A DNA stretch of 64,000 nt, taken from Phocaeicola oris (lineage in GTDB: Bacteria; Bacteroidota; Bacteroidia; Bacteroidales; Bacteroidaceae). A model generated the notes under the pieces. That model was not told where the DNA came from. It saw only the letters and a list, made by a program, of their open reading frames with translations, and searched no databases. Position numbers and translations under genes: made by a program. The DNA lies in the NCBI RefSeq assembly GCF_021295095.1, contig NZ_JAJLQX010000014.1, positions 17,090 to 81,089 of the forward strand, in the 5' to 3' direction. This document shows positions 9,425 through 16,694 of this stretch, piece by piece (the stretch's first letter is position 1; the number at the start of each line of letters is the position of its first letter).

Positions 9425-9948
9425 AACGTATATTTTTAATTGGATATATGGGGGCCGGGAAGACTACCTTAGGGAAAGCTTTCTCTAAGATTAAAGGTTT
9501 GGAATTCATTGATTTGGATTGGTATATAGAATCGCGTTTTCATAAAACTATACCTCAACTGTTTTCTGAACGTGGTGAAGATGGCTTTCGAGAATTGGAG
9601 AAGAGGATGCTTCATGAAGTAGCTGATTTTGAAGATGTGGTTATTTCGACTGGAGGTGGTACTCCTTGTCATTTTGATAATATGGATTATATGAATAAAC
9701 AAGGGGAAACCGTATTACTTGAAGCAAAACCTGAAGTGTTGTTTAATAGGCTTAAAATATCTAAGAATCAGCGCCCATTACTTGCTCATAAGAGTGACGA
9801 AGATCTGATGAATGCAATAAAGGAAGGAATGACAAGTAGAGCTGTTTTTTATTCAAAAGCTATGTTTCGTTTCCCATCCGATGAATTGGAAAGCAGGGAA
9901 CAAATAGCAGATTCTGTTCAGAAATTATCAGAATTATTAAATATCTAA
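9421..9948 (+). CDS. aroK: Shikimate kinase
   Basis: The 175-residue enzyme phosphorylates shikimate with ATP in the chorismate pathway. The Walker A motif GYMGAGKTT is at residues 8-16. The shikimate-binding DLDWYIE and FRELEKR follow, and the ISTGGGTPC glycine loop lies near residues 76-84. Length is normal. It overlaps topA by 4 nt and precedes speA by about 28 nt, so topA-aroK-speA-argB look like one transcription unit. Confidence 0.95.
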   Translation: MKRIFLIGYMGAGKTTLGKAFSKIKGLEFIDLDWYIESRFHKTIPQLFSERGEDGFRELEKRMLHEVADFEDVVISTGGGTPCHFDNMDYMNKQGETVLLEAKPEVLFNRLKISKNQRPLLAHKSDEDLMNAIKEGMTSRAVFYSKAMFRFPSDELESREQIADSVQKLSELLNI

Positions 9949-9976
9949 TATTATATATTACACAGAATTGAAAGAA

Positions 9977-11869
9977 ATGAGAAAATGGCGTATTGAAGAT
10001 TCGGAAGAGCTCTATAATATTATAGGCTGGGGTAGGCCGTACTTTAGTATCAATGAGAAAGGACATGTAGTAGTTACACCTAAAAAAGGTTGTGCCAGTG
10101 TTGATTTACGGGAAGTTATAGATGAGTTGCAGTTGCGTGATGTTTCAACACCTGTATTGCTTCGATTTCCTGATATTTTGGATAATCGAATAGAACAGAT
10201 ATCGGAATGTTTCGATAAAGCTTCAAAGGAATATGGATATAAGGGAGAAAACTTTATTATATATCCAATTAAAGTAAACCAGATGAAGCCTGTTGTTGAT
10301 GAGATTATCAGTCATGGCAAGAAATTTAATTTAGGTTTGGAAGCCGGTTCAAAACCGGAATTGCATGCAGTTATTGCCGTTAATTCTGATTCTGATTCTT
10401 TGATTATTTGTAATGGATATAAGGATGAAAGTTATATAGAGTTAGCTTTACTTGCCCAGAAGATGGGTAAACGAATTTTCCTTGTAGTCGAGAAATTAAA
10501 TGAACTTCGACTGATAGCAAGGATGGCAAAGCGTTTGAATGTTTGCCCCAATATAGGAATTCGCATTAAGCTTGCTTCTTCCGGTAGTGGCAAATGGGAA
10601 GAAAGTGGCGGGGACGCAAGTAAATTTGGCCTGACTTCCAGTGAATTGCTGGAAGCACTTGATTTTCTTGAGAAGAATAAACTAAAAGAGAGCCTGAAAT
10701 TAATACATTTTCATATTGGTAGCCAGGTCACAAAGATACGTCGTATTAAAACAGCTTTGCGTGAAGCATCTCAGTTTTTTGTTCAACTTCATGCGATGGG
10801 ATTCAATGTTGAATTTGTTGATATAGGCGGCGGATTGGGCATTGATTACGATGGAACTCGTTCCTCAAATAGCGAGAGCAGTGTAAATTATTCTATTCAA
10901 GAATATGTGAATGACTCTATTTCCACATTGGTTGATGTGGCTGATAAAAATAATATCCCTCATCCGAATATTATCACGGAAAGCGGTCGTTCTCTGGCAG
11001 CCCATCATTCTGTTCTTGTCATCAATGTCTTGGAGATAGCGTCTCTTCCAAAGATGCCGGAAGAGTTTGAGGCGACAAAGAATGAGCATGAATTAGTTCA
11101 GGAGTTATATGATATCTGGGATAATTTGAATGTAAGCCGAATGTTAGAGGACTGGCATGATGCTCAACAGATACGTGAGGAAGCTCTCGACTTGTTTAGT
11201 CATGGTATTGTAGATTTGAAGACACGGGCTCAAATTGAGCAGATGTTTTGGTCGGTTGCGCATGAAATCAATAATATGGCTAAACAGCAGAAGCATGCTC
11301 CTGATGAGTTGAAACAGTTAGATAAATTATTGGCTGATAAGTATTTTTGTAATTTTTCTTTATTTCAGTCATTGCCTGATTCTTGGGCTATTGATCAGAT
11401 ATTCCCTATTATGCCTATTCAGCGATTGGATGAGAAACCTGATAGAGAAGCAACCTTACAGGATATTACATGCGATTCTGATGGCAAGATTGCCAATTTT
11501 GTTACTCAAAGTACGATATCTCAATCTCTTCCTATCCACTCCTTGAAATTGGGAGAACCTTATTATATTGGTGTATTCCTTGTTGGTGCTTATCAGGAGA
11601 TTTTAGGTGATTTACATAATTTGTTTGGTGATACGAATGCTGTTCATATCTCTGTGGAAGAGAAAGGATATTCTATTGAACAGATTATTGATGGAGAGAC
11701 CGTTGCCGATGTATTGGATTATGTCCAGTATAGTTCCAAGCGATTAGTGCGTACGTTGGAAACATGGGTTACCCGTTCGTTGAAAGAAGGTAAGATTACC
11801 GTTGAGGAAGGTAAGGAGTTCTTGTCTACTTACCGATCGGGATTGTATGGCTATACTTATTTGGAGTAA
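9977..11869 (+). CDS. speA: Biosynthetic arginine decarboxylase
   Basis: The product is about 630 residues, the usual length for the PLP-dependent fold III SpeA family, which converts arginine to agmatine for polyamine synthesis. IYPIKVNQ near residue 100 contains the PLP lysine. Further motifs are HFHIGSQ, VDIGGGLGIDYDG and, at the C-terminus, FLVGAYQEILGDLHNLFGD. The open frame could begin at a TTG at 9968, but the ATG at 9977 gives MRKWRIED, the expected N-terminus. argB starts 3 nt after the stop, which places arginine synthesis and arginine breakdown to polyamines in the same transcript. Confidence 0.95.
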   Translation: MRKWRIEDSEELYNIIGWGRPYFSINEKGHVVVTPKKGCASVDLREVIDELQLRDVSTPVLLRFPDILDNRIEQISECFDKASKEYGYKGENFIIYPIKVNQMKPVVDEIISHGKKFNLGLEAGSKPELHAVIAVNSDSDSLIICNGYKDESYIELALLAQKMGKRIFLVVEKLNELRLIARMAKRLNVCPNIGIRIKLASSGSGKWEESGGDASKFGLTSSELLEALDFLEKNKLKESLKLIHFHIGSQVTKIRRIKTALREASQFFVQLHAMGFNVEFVDIGGGLGIDYDGTRSSNSESSVNYSIQEYVNDSISTLVDVADKNNIPHPNIITESGRSLAAHHSVLVINVLEIASLPKMPEEFEATKNEHELVQELYDIWDNLNVSRMLEDWHDAQQIREEALDLFSHGIVDLKTRAQIEQMFWSVAHEINNMAKQQKHAPDELKQLDKLLADKYFCNFSLFQSLPDSWAIDQIFPIMPIQRLDEKPDREATLQDITCDSDGKIANFVTQSTISQSLPIHSLKLGEPYYIGVFLVGAYQEILGDLHNLFGDTNAVHISVEEKGYSIEQIIDGETVADVLDYVQYSSKRLVRTLETWVTRSLKEGKITVEEGKEFLSTYRSGLYGYTYLE

Positions 11870-11872
11870 ATA

Positions 11873-12646
11873 ATGAAAGAGAAACTTACGATAGTAAAAG
11901 TCGGTGGTAAAATTGTTGAGGAAGAAGATACACTTCAGCAGTTACTTTCCGATTTTGCTTCTTTCCCAGGGTATAAAGTACTTGTTCATGGTGGTGGACG
12001 TTCAGCTACAAAGTTAGCAACACAGATGGGAATAGAGACGAAAATGGTTAATGGCCGTCGTGTTACGGATGAGGCTATGTTGGATATTGTGACGATGGTT
12101 TATGGCGGATTGGTTAATAAACATGTGGTGGCCGGCTTACAAGGCAGAGGGCTGAATGCAATAGGTCTGACGGGAGCAGATATGAATGTGATTCTTTCTC
12201 ACAAACGTCTTGTTACTGAGGTGGATTACGGAATGGTAGGGGATGTTGAAAAAGTAAATGGCGCGGCTTTAGCGTCTCTTATTGAAAAAGATATTGTTCC
12301 GGTAATAGCTCCTCTGACACATGATGGGAAAGGACATTTACTGAATACGAACGCAGATACCATAGCAGGAGAAACAGCCAAAGGCTTAGCCGACTTTTTT
12401 GATGTTACCTTAATATATTGTTTTGAGAAGAAAGGTGTTTTGCGAGATGTCGATAATGAAGACAGTATTATTCCAATCATTACAAAAGAATACTTTGCCA
12501 AATATGTCGCCGATGGCACTATCCAAGATGGTATGATTCCTAAATTAGAGAATGCTTTCTCAGCTATTAATGCCGGAGTCTCGCAAGTCATCATCGCGTC
12601 TGCGGCTGTTCTGAGGGGATATGGAGGAACAATTATAAAGAAATAA
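11873..12646 (+). CDS. argB: N-acetylglutamate (or N-succinylglutamate) kinase
   Basis: The 257-residue amino-acid-kinase-fold protein has KVGGKIVEE at the N-terminus, HGGGRSATKLATQMG near residues 40-54 (glycine-rich substrate loop), and NADTIAGETAKGL with the nucleotide/metal residues. It catalyses the second step of arginine synthesis. Bacteroides fragilis is known to use succinylated arginine intermediates, so the true substrate here may be N-succinylglutamate. That is inference from the lineage. Expressed with speA, 3 nt upstream. Confidence 0.93.
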   Translation: MKEKLTIVKVGGKIVEEEDTLQQLLSDFASFPGYKVLVHGGGRSATKLATQMGIETKMVNGRRVTDEAMLDIVTMVYGGLVNKHVVAGLQGRGLNAIGLTGADMNVILSHKRLVTEVDYGMVGDVEKVNGAALASLIEKDIVPVIAPLTHDGKGHLLNTNADTIAGETAKGLADFFDVTLIYCFEKKGVLRDVDNEDSIIPIITKEYFAKYVADGTIQDGMIPKLENAFSAINAGVSQVIIASAAVLRGYGGTIIKK

Positions 12647-12655
12647 TAAAAAAAT

Positions 12656-12691
12656 GACGGGTGAGTGTAACTTTTTGGTCACTCACCCGTC
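12656..12691. terminator. Perfect 12-bp hairpin after argB
   Basis: GACGGGTGAGTG (12656-12667) and CACTCACCCGTC (12680-12691) form a perfect stem around a 12-nt loop, 9 nt after the argB stop. A run of A precedes it, but no long T run follows on the plus strand. It ends 15 nt before the next sigma gene, so it could terminate argB transcripts or act in that gene's leader. Confidence 0.65.
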
Positions 12692-12706
12692 TATATTAAT
12701 AGAACG

Positions 12707-13216
12707 ATGCGAGAAATCAGTTTTAAGAATGATATTTTACCACTGAAAGATAAACTTTATCGGTTAGCCTTTCGAATTACATTAGATAGTGCGGAAGCTG
12801 AAGATATTGTTCAAGACACACTGATGAGAGCCTGGGAAAAACGGGAAGAATGGAATCGGATTGATTCAATTGAAGCATTTTGTTTAACGATAGCGCGTAA
12901 TTTAGCTATTGACCGAAGTCGGAAAATGGAGACACAGAATGTGGAATTGATTTCCGAAAGGGAGGAGCAACTTGATGCATCTACTCCTTATGACCAGTTG
13001 ACTGAGAATGAGCTGTTAAAGTTAGTCCATCGGTTGGTGAATGAGCTACCTGAAAAACAGCGATCTATCATTCAATTGCGAGATATAGAGGGGAAGAGCT
13101 ACAAAGAGATTGCAGATATTATGCAATTGCCGGAGGAACAAGTAAAAGTGAACTTGTTTAGGGCAAGGCAGAAAATAAAGCAAAAGTATTTGGAGATTGA
13201 AAATTATGGATTATAA
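12707..13216 (+). CDS. RNA polymerase sigma factor, ECF family
   Basis: The 169-residue protein has region 2 at about 10-80 (SAEAEDIVQDTLMRAWEKREEW, then EAFCLTIARNLAIDRSRKM). Region 4 is at about 105-160 (LPEKQRSIIQLRDIEGKSYKEIADIMQLPEEQVKVNLFRARQKIKQ cut here for brevity to its first and last parts: LPEKQRSIIQLRD ... VNLFRARQKIKQ). This is a typical Bacteroidota ECF factor. The downstream membrane protein starts inside its last codons, the usual sigma/anti-sigma arrangement. Regulon unknown. Confidence 0.93.
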   Translation: MREISFKNDILPLKDKLYRLAFRITLDSAEAEDIVQDTLMRAWEKREEWNRIDSIEAFCLTIARNLAIDRSRKMETQNVELISEREEQLDASTPYDQLTENELLKLVHRLVNELPEKQRSIIQLRDIEGKSYKEIADIMQLPEEQVKVNLFRARQKIKQKYLEIENYGL

Positions 13217-13682
13217 ATATATTGAACAATTGGTTGAACGTTATTGGAATGGTGAGACTTCTTTGGAAGAGGAACAAATTCTGCGTGCTTTCTTTCGTCA
13301 GAAAGAAATTCCTACCAGCCTGCTTTGCTATAAAGTAATCTTTGCTTATGAGGATAGAGAAAAGCAGAAAGGATTGGGAGATGATTTCGATGCAAAGATT
13401 TTGGAAAAGATTGAAATTCCTACTATAAAAGCAAAACGTTTGACCTTGCGTTCTCGGTTGATGCCCTTGATGAAGGCTGCTGCTATGGTAGCAGTAGTTA
13501 TGCTAATTGGAATGATTGCCGAACATTCTATGGACAAGCAAGGAGAATCAATGATTTATGTTCATGATGAGTATAGTGAAACCTCCAGTGAGCCTGAGGT
13601 AGCAGTTCAGCAGACAGCTCCTGAAGATTCTGTTAAAATAATGGCTGTGGAGGATGAAGAAGACATAAGTAAGGAGAAATAA
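13206..13682 (+). CDS. Single-pass membrane protein overlapping the ECF sigma gene (likely anti-sigma or regulator)
   Basis: The ATG at 13206 gives MDYKYIEQLVERYWNGETSLEEE, a common N-terminus of Bacteroidota proteins paired with ECF factors (short helical N-domain). It overlaps the sigma gene by 11 nt. A TTG at 13197 would extend it by three residues and is less likely. One transmembrane segment lies near residues 88-106 (LMKAAAMVAVVMLIGMIAEH). An acidic tail of about 50 residues follows, probably outside the cytoplasm. The layout fits a membrane anti-sigma factor, though no zinc motif is visible. Confidence 0.82.
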   Translation: MDYKYIEQLVERYWNGETSLEEEQILRAFFRQKEIPTSLLCYKVIFAYEDREKQKGLGDDFDAKILEKIEIPTIKAKRLTLRSRLMPLMKAAAMVAVVMLIGMIAEHSMDKQGESMIYVHDEYSETSSEPEVAVQQTAPEDSVKIMAVEDEEDISKEK

Positions 13683-13828
13683 CATTTTCATTTGCTTTAA
13701 TATATAATGGTAGTTAGTGCTTATTTAAGAACATTAGCGAAGCTGTGAAGCTTCAATTCTCTCAAATTTTAATCAACTAACTAAATAGTGCGGGGGTGAT
13801 TGCGTGAGTAATCGCCCCTTAAAATTGT

Positions 13829-13860
13829 TTTGATGTTTCCGTTAGAAATCATTAATTTTG
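13829..13860 (+). promoter_or_regulatory. Strong Bacteroidota-type promoter at the start of the YgjP gene
   Basis: TTTG at 13829-13832, a 20-bp spacer and TAATTTTG at 13853-13860 match the -33/-7 consensus. The expected transcription start is about 13864-13868, which coincides with the ATG at 13866. This argues against the upstream starts at 13830/13833. Confidence 0.65.
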
Positions 13861-13865
13861 TGTCT

Positions 13866-14570
13866 ATGGTAACAAAAAGAGTGATTGCAGATAAGGATTT
13901 TAAACAGATTATCATTCGTACGCATAGAGGAATGAAGAATATGACTATGCGTGTTAAAGCCAATGGACTCTATGTTACAGTTCCTCCTTTCAGCCGGACA
14001 GATGAGGTTTTAAGGGTTTTAGAGCAGTATCGCTCTCCTTTATTAGAGAAATATAAGAAGGTTGCAAAGAAATCTTTCGATATGAACTATACTATAGATG
14101 TTCAGAGCTTTAAATTGAGATTGGCTCCGGGACCGTTTACTTTTTTTTCGGTGAAATTTGAGGATGAGAAAGTTATTATCTACTGCCCAAAGAATGTTGA
14201 TTTCTCTAATGATGATGTGCAACGATTGGTACGAAATGCTATCATTCGTGCAATGAGACGCAGAGCAGAGGAATATCTTTCTCCATTGCTGAAAGTATTG
14301 GCTGAAGAGAATCATTTCACTTATAAGAAAGTGCGTATTAAGGCAACTAAAAGCAGGTGGGGAAGTTGTTCAGCTGCAGGAAGTATAAATCTTTCGTGTT
14401 ATTTGTTGCTTCTTCCACCACATCTTATTGATTATGTTTTGCTACATGAACTTTGTCATACGAAAGAGATGAATCACGGACCGAAATTTTGGGAACTGCT
14501 CAACAGCGTCACCGGAGGATTGGCTTTTCAGCTACGCAAAGAATTGCGAGATCTGAAAGTTGATTTTTAA
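13866..14570 (+). CDS. YgjP/DUF45-family metallopeptidase
   Basis: The product is 234 residues from the ATG at 13866. The YgjP-like domain spans nearly all of it: MKNMTMRVKANGLYVTVPP near the N-terminus, KSRWGSC at about 160-166 and the zinc site LLHELCHTKEMNHGPKFW near 192-209 (HExxH, third ligand probably the His of NHGPKFW). Family members are predicted zinc proteases of the SprT/M48-like group, with unclear substrates. Upstream in-frame starts (TTG 13830, ATG 13833) lie within the promoter described above, so 13866 is preferred, making the mRNA essentially leaderless. Confidence 0.88.
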   Translation: MVTKRVIADKDFKQIIIRTHRGMKNMTMRVKANGLYVTVPPFSRTDEVLRVLEQYRSPLLEKYKKVAKKSFDMNYTIDVQSFKLRLAPGPFTFFSVKFEDEKVIIYCPKNVDFSNDDVQRLVRNAIIRAMRRRAEEYLSPLLKVLAEENHFTYKKVRIKATKSRWGSCSAAGSINLSCYLLLLPPHLIDYVLLHELCHTKEMNHGPKFWELLNSVTGGLAFQLRKELRDLKVDF

Positions 14571-14910
14571 AGTTGTAATTTGATATCGAGTAAGGAAATA
14601 GACATTTTCTTAAGAAAGCACTATAGGTCTGTAAGTCCTTAAATAATAGGCATATAAGTTCAAAATGCTACATATTGCAAATCTATATCTTGTACAATGC
14701 GTATGACCAAGTGAAGTGATACGCATCAGTTAGTCAACTCATCCGTATGAATTGCTCAACTCATGCGGATGAGTTGTTCGATTCATACGGATCATTTTTG
14801 TAATTCATCCGTATGGCTTTCTGAAGTGATGCCCATCCTTTTGAATATTGATATTCGACATCTTGACATTAGATAAAAATAAATTCGGAAATTCTCTAAG
14901 AATCAATCTA
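14571..14910. other. Intergenic region between convergent genes, repeat-bearing
   Basis: These 340 bp lie between the YgjP gene (plus) and the EEP gene (minus). The central part is the best copy of the 22-bp modular repeat (14714-14838). No ORF or RNA gene is supported in the rest. Confidence 0.6.
14714..14838. repeat. 22-bp modular repeat, locus 2 (5 full modules and a partial sixth)
   Basis: Modules start at 14714, 14736, 14758, 14780, 14802 and 14824. The first is the head AAGTGATACGCAT. The third is the clearest body module, with CTCAT-GCGG-ATGAG as a perfect 5-bp inverted repeat around 4 nt, followed by TTGTTC. Other modules vary this core (TCATCCGTATGA, TCATACGGATCA) while the period stays exactly 22. 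Confidence 0.8.
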
Positions 14911-15666
14911 TCAAAGTGAAGAACTCATTTTTACTTTTATAAAGACAGGCCGATGGTCGGAAGCGACAGACTCGTTAAGGACTAGAGCTTTTTTGACCTT
15001 GACGGTCTTCGGGCTGTTTTTTAGTTTCATAATATAATCAATCGTCTTTGTTGGTTTATCTGAGGGCCATGTCGGAACAGAGACATCGTTTAAGATTGAA
15101 AAGTATTTCTCAAATAATAAGATTTCTCGGGAGTCTGGCTCAGAGTTAAAATCTCCTGCGATAAATACAGGTTTATTGACATTAAGTTCCGTCCATATTT
15201 TAATTATTTTCTCAGCAGAAGCTATGCGATCGGCTTGCGTTAGGGAAAGATGGGTGCAACAGAATACATATTGATCAAACTCTGCTATTATCAGAGCCCG
15301 TTGTTCCTCTCTTCCGGGGAGAGATGTACGAATAATTCGTAAAGGTTTCTTTTTACTTAATATGCCGATACCATATTTTCCGCCATCATAATTAATGGCC
15401 GGAGCGTATGAAGGATGAAGTCCTGTCCGAATTGCTAATTCTCCAAGAACATATTTCCCTTTGCTACGAGTAGTGGCACTGTCAATCTCCTGAATAGCAA
15501 CAATATCCGGCTTCATTAGCTTAATAACATCAGCCTGACGGTTAAAATCCTGTTGATTGTCCATGCCTAATCCGCTTTTAATGTTGTAGCTCATCATCTT
15601 AATGGTTTGGGAACTAACTGAAAATACGGACAGTATCATCAATATGGAAAAACAGATTTTCTTCAT
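14911..15666 (-). CDS. Exported endonuclease/exonuclease/phosphatase-family protein
   Basis: The 251-residue protein has a signal peptide (MKKICFSILMILSVFSVSSQ). The EEP fold motifs are present: MSYNIKSG, IVAIQEID (metal-binding Glu), FCCTHLSL, IAGDFNSEPDS (catalytic Asp/Asn) and the C-terminal SDHRPVFIKV with the catalytic His. The superfamily cleaves phosphodiesters in nucleic acids, phosphoinositides or sphingomyelin; the substrate here is unknown. The small membrane protein gene ends 7 nt upstream, so the pair is an operon. Confidence 0.92.
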   Translation of the reverse strand: MKKICFSILMILSVFSVSSQTIKMMSYNIKSGLGMDNQQDFNRQADVIKLMKPDIVAIQEIDSATTRSKGKYVLGELAIRTGLHPSYAPAINYDGGKYGIGILSKKKPLRIIRTSLPGREEQRALIIAEFDQYVFCCTHLSLTQADRIASAEKIIKIWTELNVNKPVFIAGDFNSEPDSREILLFEKYFSILNDVSVPTWPSDKPTKTIDYIMKLKNSPKTVKVKKALVLNESVASDHRPVFIKVKMSSSL

Positions 15667-15673
15667 ATTTCTT

Positions 15674-16075
15674 TTATCTTTCAGTTTCGAGCATGTAAAT
15701 GATTCCGTTTTGTTTGGTAATTTTTATGATGCTCCCTTTATCATTCAAATTGAATGGTGTTGTATTATCCGTTTTATTGTCTACAATCATTAAAGCACTA
15801 CTTTCAGCAAAGCGATTGATAGTCATTTTGGTGGTCTCATCAGGCATAACCTTATTAAGTAAAAGGCTGTCATTGATATATACCGCAATGCTATCTCCGG
15901 CAAAATCATTCGATATTTCAATGCTGTATTTTCCTTCGTAAAAGATTTTGCCGTCTTTTCTCTGATAACGGAAAGAAAGGTAAATAAAAATAGCCACAAT
16001 TAGAAAGATTCCAAGAGCCAATAGTCCGTTACCAACCATGAACTGTTTGTTGATATTTAAGTTGTTTTTACCCAT
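15674..16075 (-). CDS. Small single-pass membrane protein
   Basis: The 133-residue product has an N-terminal cytoplasmic stretch (MGKNNLNINKQF), one transmembrane helix at about 15-36 and a beta-rich extracytoplasmic domain of about 95 residues. I do not recognise the family. It is the first gene of a two-gene minus-strand operon with the exported EEP protein and is divergent from rimP across a 149-bp gap. A shared envelope function is a guess from context. Confidence 0.75.
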   Translation of the reverse strand: MGKNNLNINKQFMVGNGLLALGIFLIVAIFIYLSFRYQRKDGKIFYEGKYSIEISNDFAGDSIAVYINDSLLLNKVMPDETTKMTINRFAESSALMIVDNKTDNTTPFNLNDKGSIIKITKQNGIIYMLETER

Positions 16076-16130
16076 AATCTCTATTTATTTATTGTTTGTT
16101 TTGCAAAAATAGATTTTTTTACTCGAATAT

Positions 16131-16162
16131 TTTGTAGTAGTGACATATAATTTGTATATTTG
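16131..16162 (+). promoter_or_regulatory. rimP-nusA-infB promoter (TTTG-N20-TATATTTG)
   Basis: TTTG at 16131-16134, exactly 20 bp, then TATATTTG at 16155-16162: a textbook Bacteroidota promoter. The predicted transcript starts near 16168, leaving a leader of about 57 nt that contains a terminator-like hairpin. Confidence 0.8.
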
Positions 16163-16177
16163 CAGCGATTTGGATGA

Positions 16178-16228
16178 ATGGTGGGGCTTGAGAGAGCCCT
16201 TTTTTTATTCTTAATTGTATATAGATGA
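16178..16228 (+). CDS. Possible 16-codon leader ORF overlapping rimP start
   Basis: An ATG at 16178 opens a 16-residue frame (MVGLERALFLFLIVYR) that spans the leader hairpin and ends with TGA overlapping the rimP ATG as ATGA. Ribosomes on this frame would disrupt the hairpin. A 5-codon frame (MNGGA) from 16174 also ends inside the stem. There is no direct evidence that either is translated. Confidence 0.25.
   Translation: MVGLERALFLFLIVYR
16184..16206 (+). terminator. Terminator-like hairpin in the rimP leader (candidate attenuator)
   Basis: GGGCTT (16184-16189) pairs with GAGCCC (16194-16199), with a terminal T-G pair and a GAGA tetraloop, followed immediately by seven T (16200-16206). It lies between the rimP promoter and the rimP start, so it would stop the transcript before the first gene unless read through. 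Confidence 0.75.
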
Positions 16229-16692
16229 TTGACAAAAATGTTGTAACTCGAATTGTTGAAGAGTGGTTGAAAGGGAAAGACTACTTTTTAGTCGATATAA
16301 ATATCAGCCAGGACGATAAAATTGTCGTAGAGATTGATCATGCCGAAGGTGTGTATATAGATGATTGCGTGGATTTAAGCCGTTACATTGAATCAAAGTT
16401 AGACCGTGACAAGGAAGACTTTGAATTGGAAGTTGGTTCAGCCGGTATTGGTCAGCCTTTTAAAGTTCTGCAGCAATATAAAAATTATATCGGCAAGGAA
16501 GTTGAAGTGATGACTAACGCAAATCGGAAATATACAGGTATTCTAAAAGATGCCGATGAAGATCACTTTATGGTTACTATAGAAAAGAAGATTAAACTTG
16601 AAGGAGCAAAGCGTCCGAAGATGGTACCGGAGGATGTTCCTTTTAAATATGATGAAATAAAATATACTAAGTACTTAATTAGGTTTAAATAG
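16225..16692 (+). CDS. rimP: Ribosome maturation factor RimP
   Basis: The 155-residue protein is needed for 30S subunit maturation. The N-terminal alpha/beta domain covers about residues 1-80 (VDINISQDDKIVVEIDHAEGVYIDDCVDLSRYIE, seen in pieces such as VVEIDHAEGV and DDCVDLSRYIE). VGSAGIGQPFK corresponds to the family's SPG motif. The C-terminal SH3-like domain starts near 85. It is followed 2 nt later by nusA, giving the conserved rimP-nusA-infB operon. Expression probably passes through the leader hairpin upstream. Confidence 0.95.
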   Translation: MIDKNVVTRIVEEWLKGKDYFLVDINISQDDKIVVEIDHAEGVYIDDCVDLSRYIESKLDRDKEDFELEVGSAGIGQPFKVLQQYKNYIGKEVEVMTNANRKYTGILKDADEDHFMVTIEKKIKLEGAKRPKMVPEDVPFKYDEIKYTKYLIRFK

Positions 16693-16694
16693 TT

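Noticed and set aside
12656-12691. Long perfect hairpin as a mobile-element inverted repeat
   Set aside because: There are no flanking target duplications or element sequence; a terminator or leader structure explains it better.
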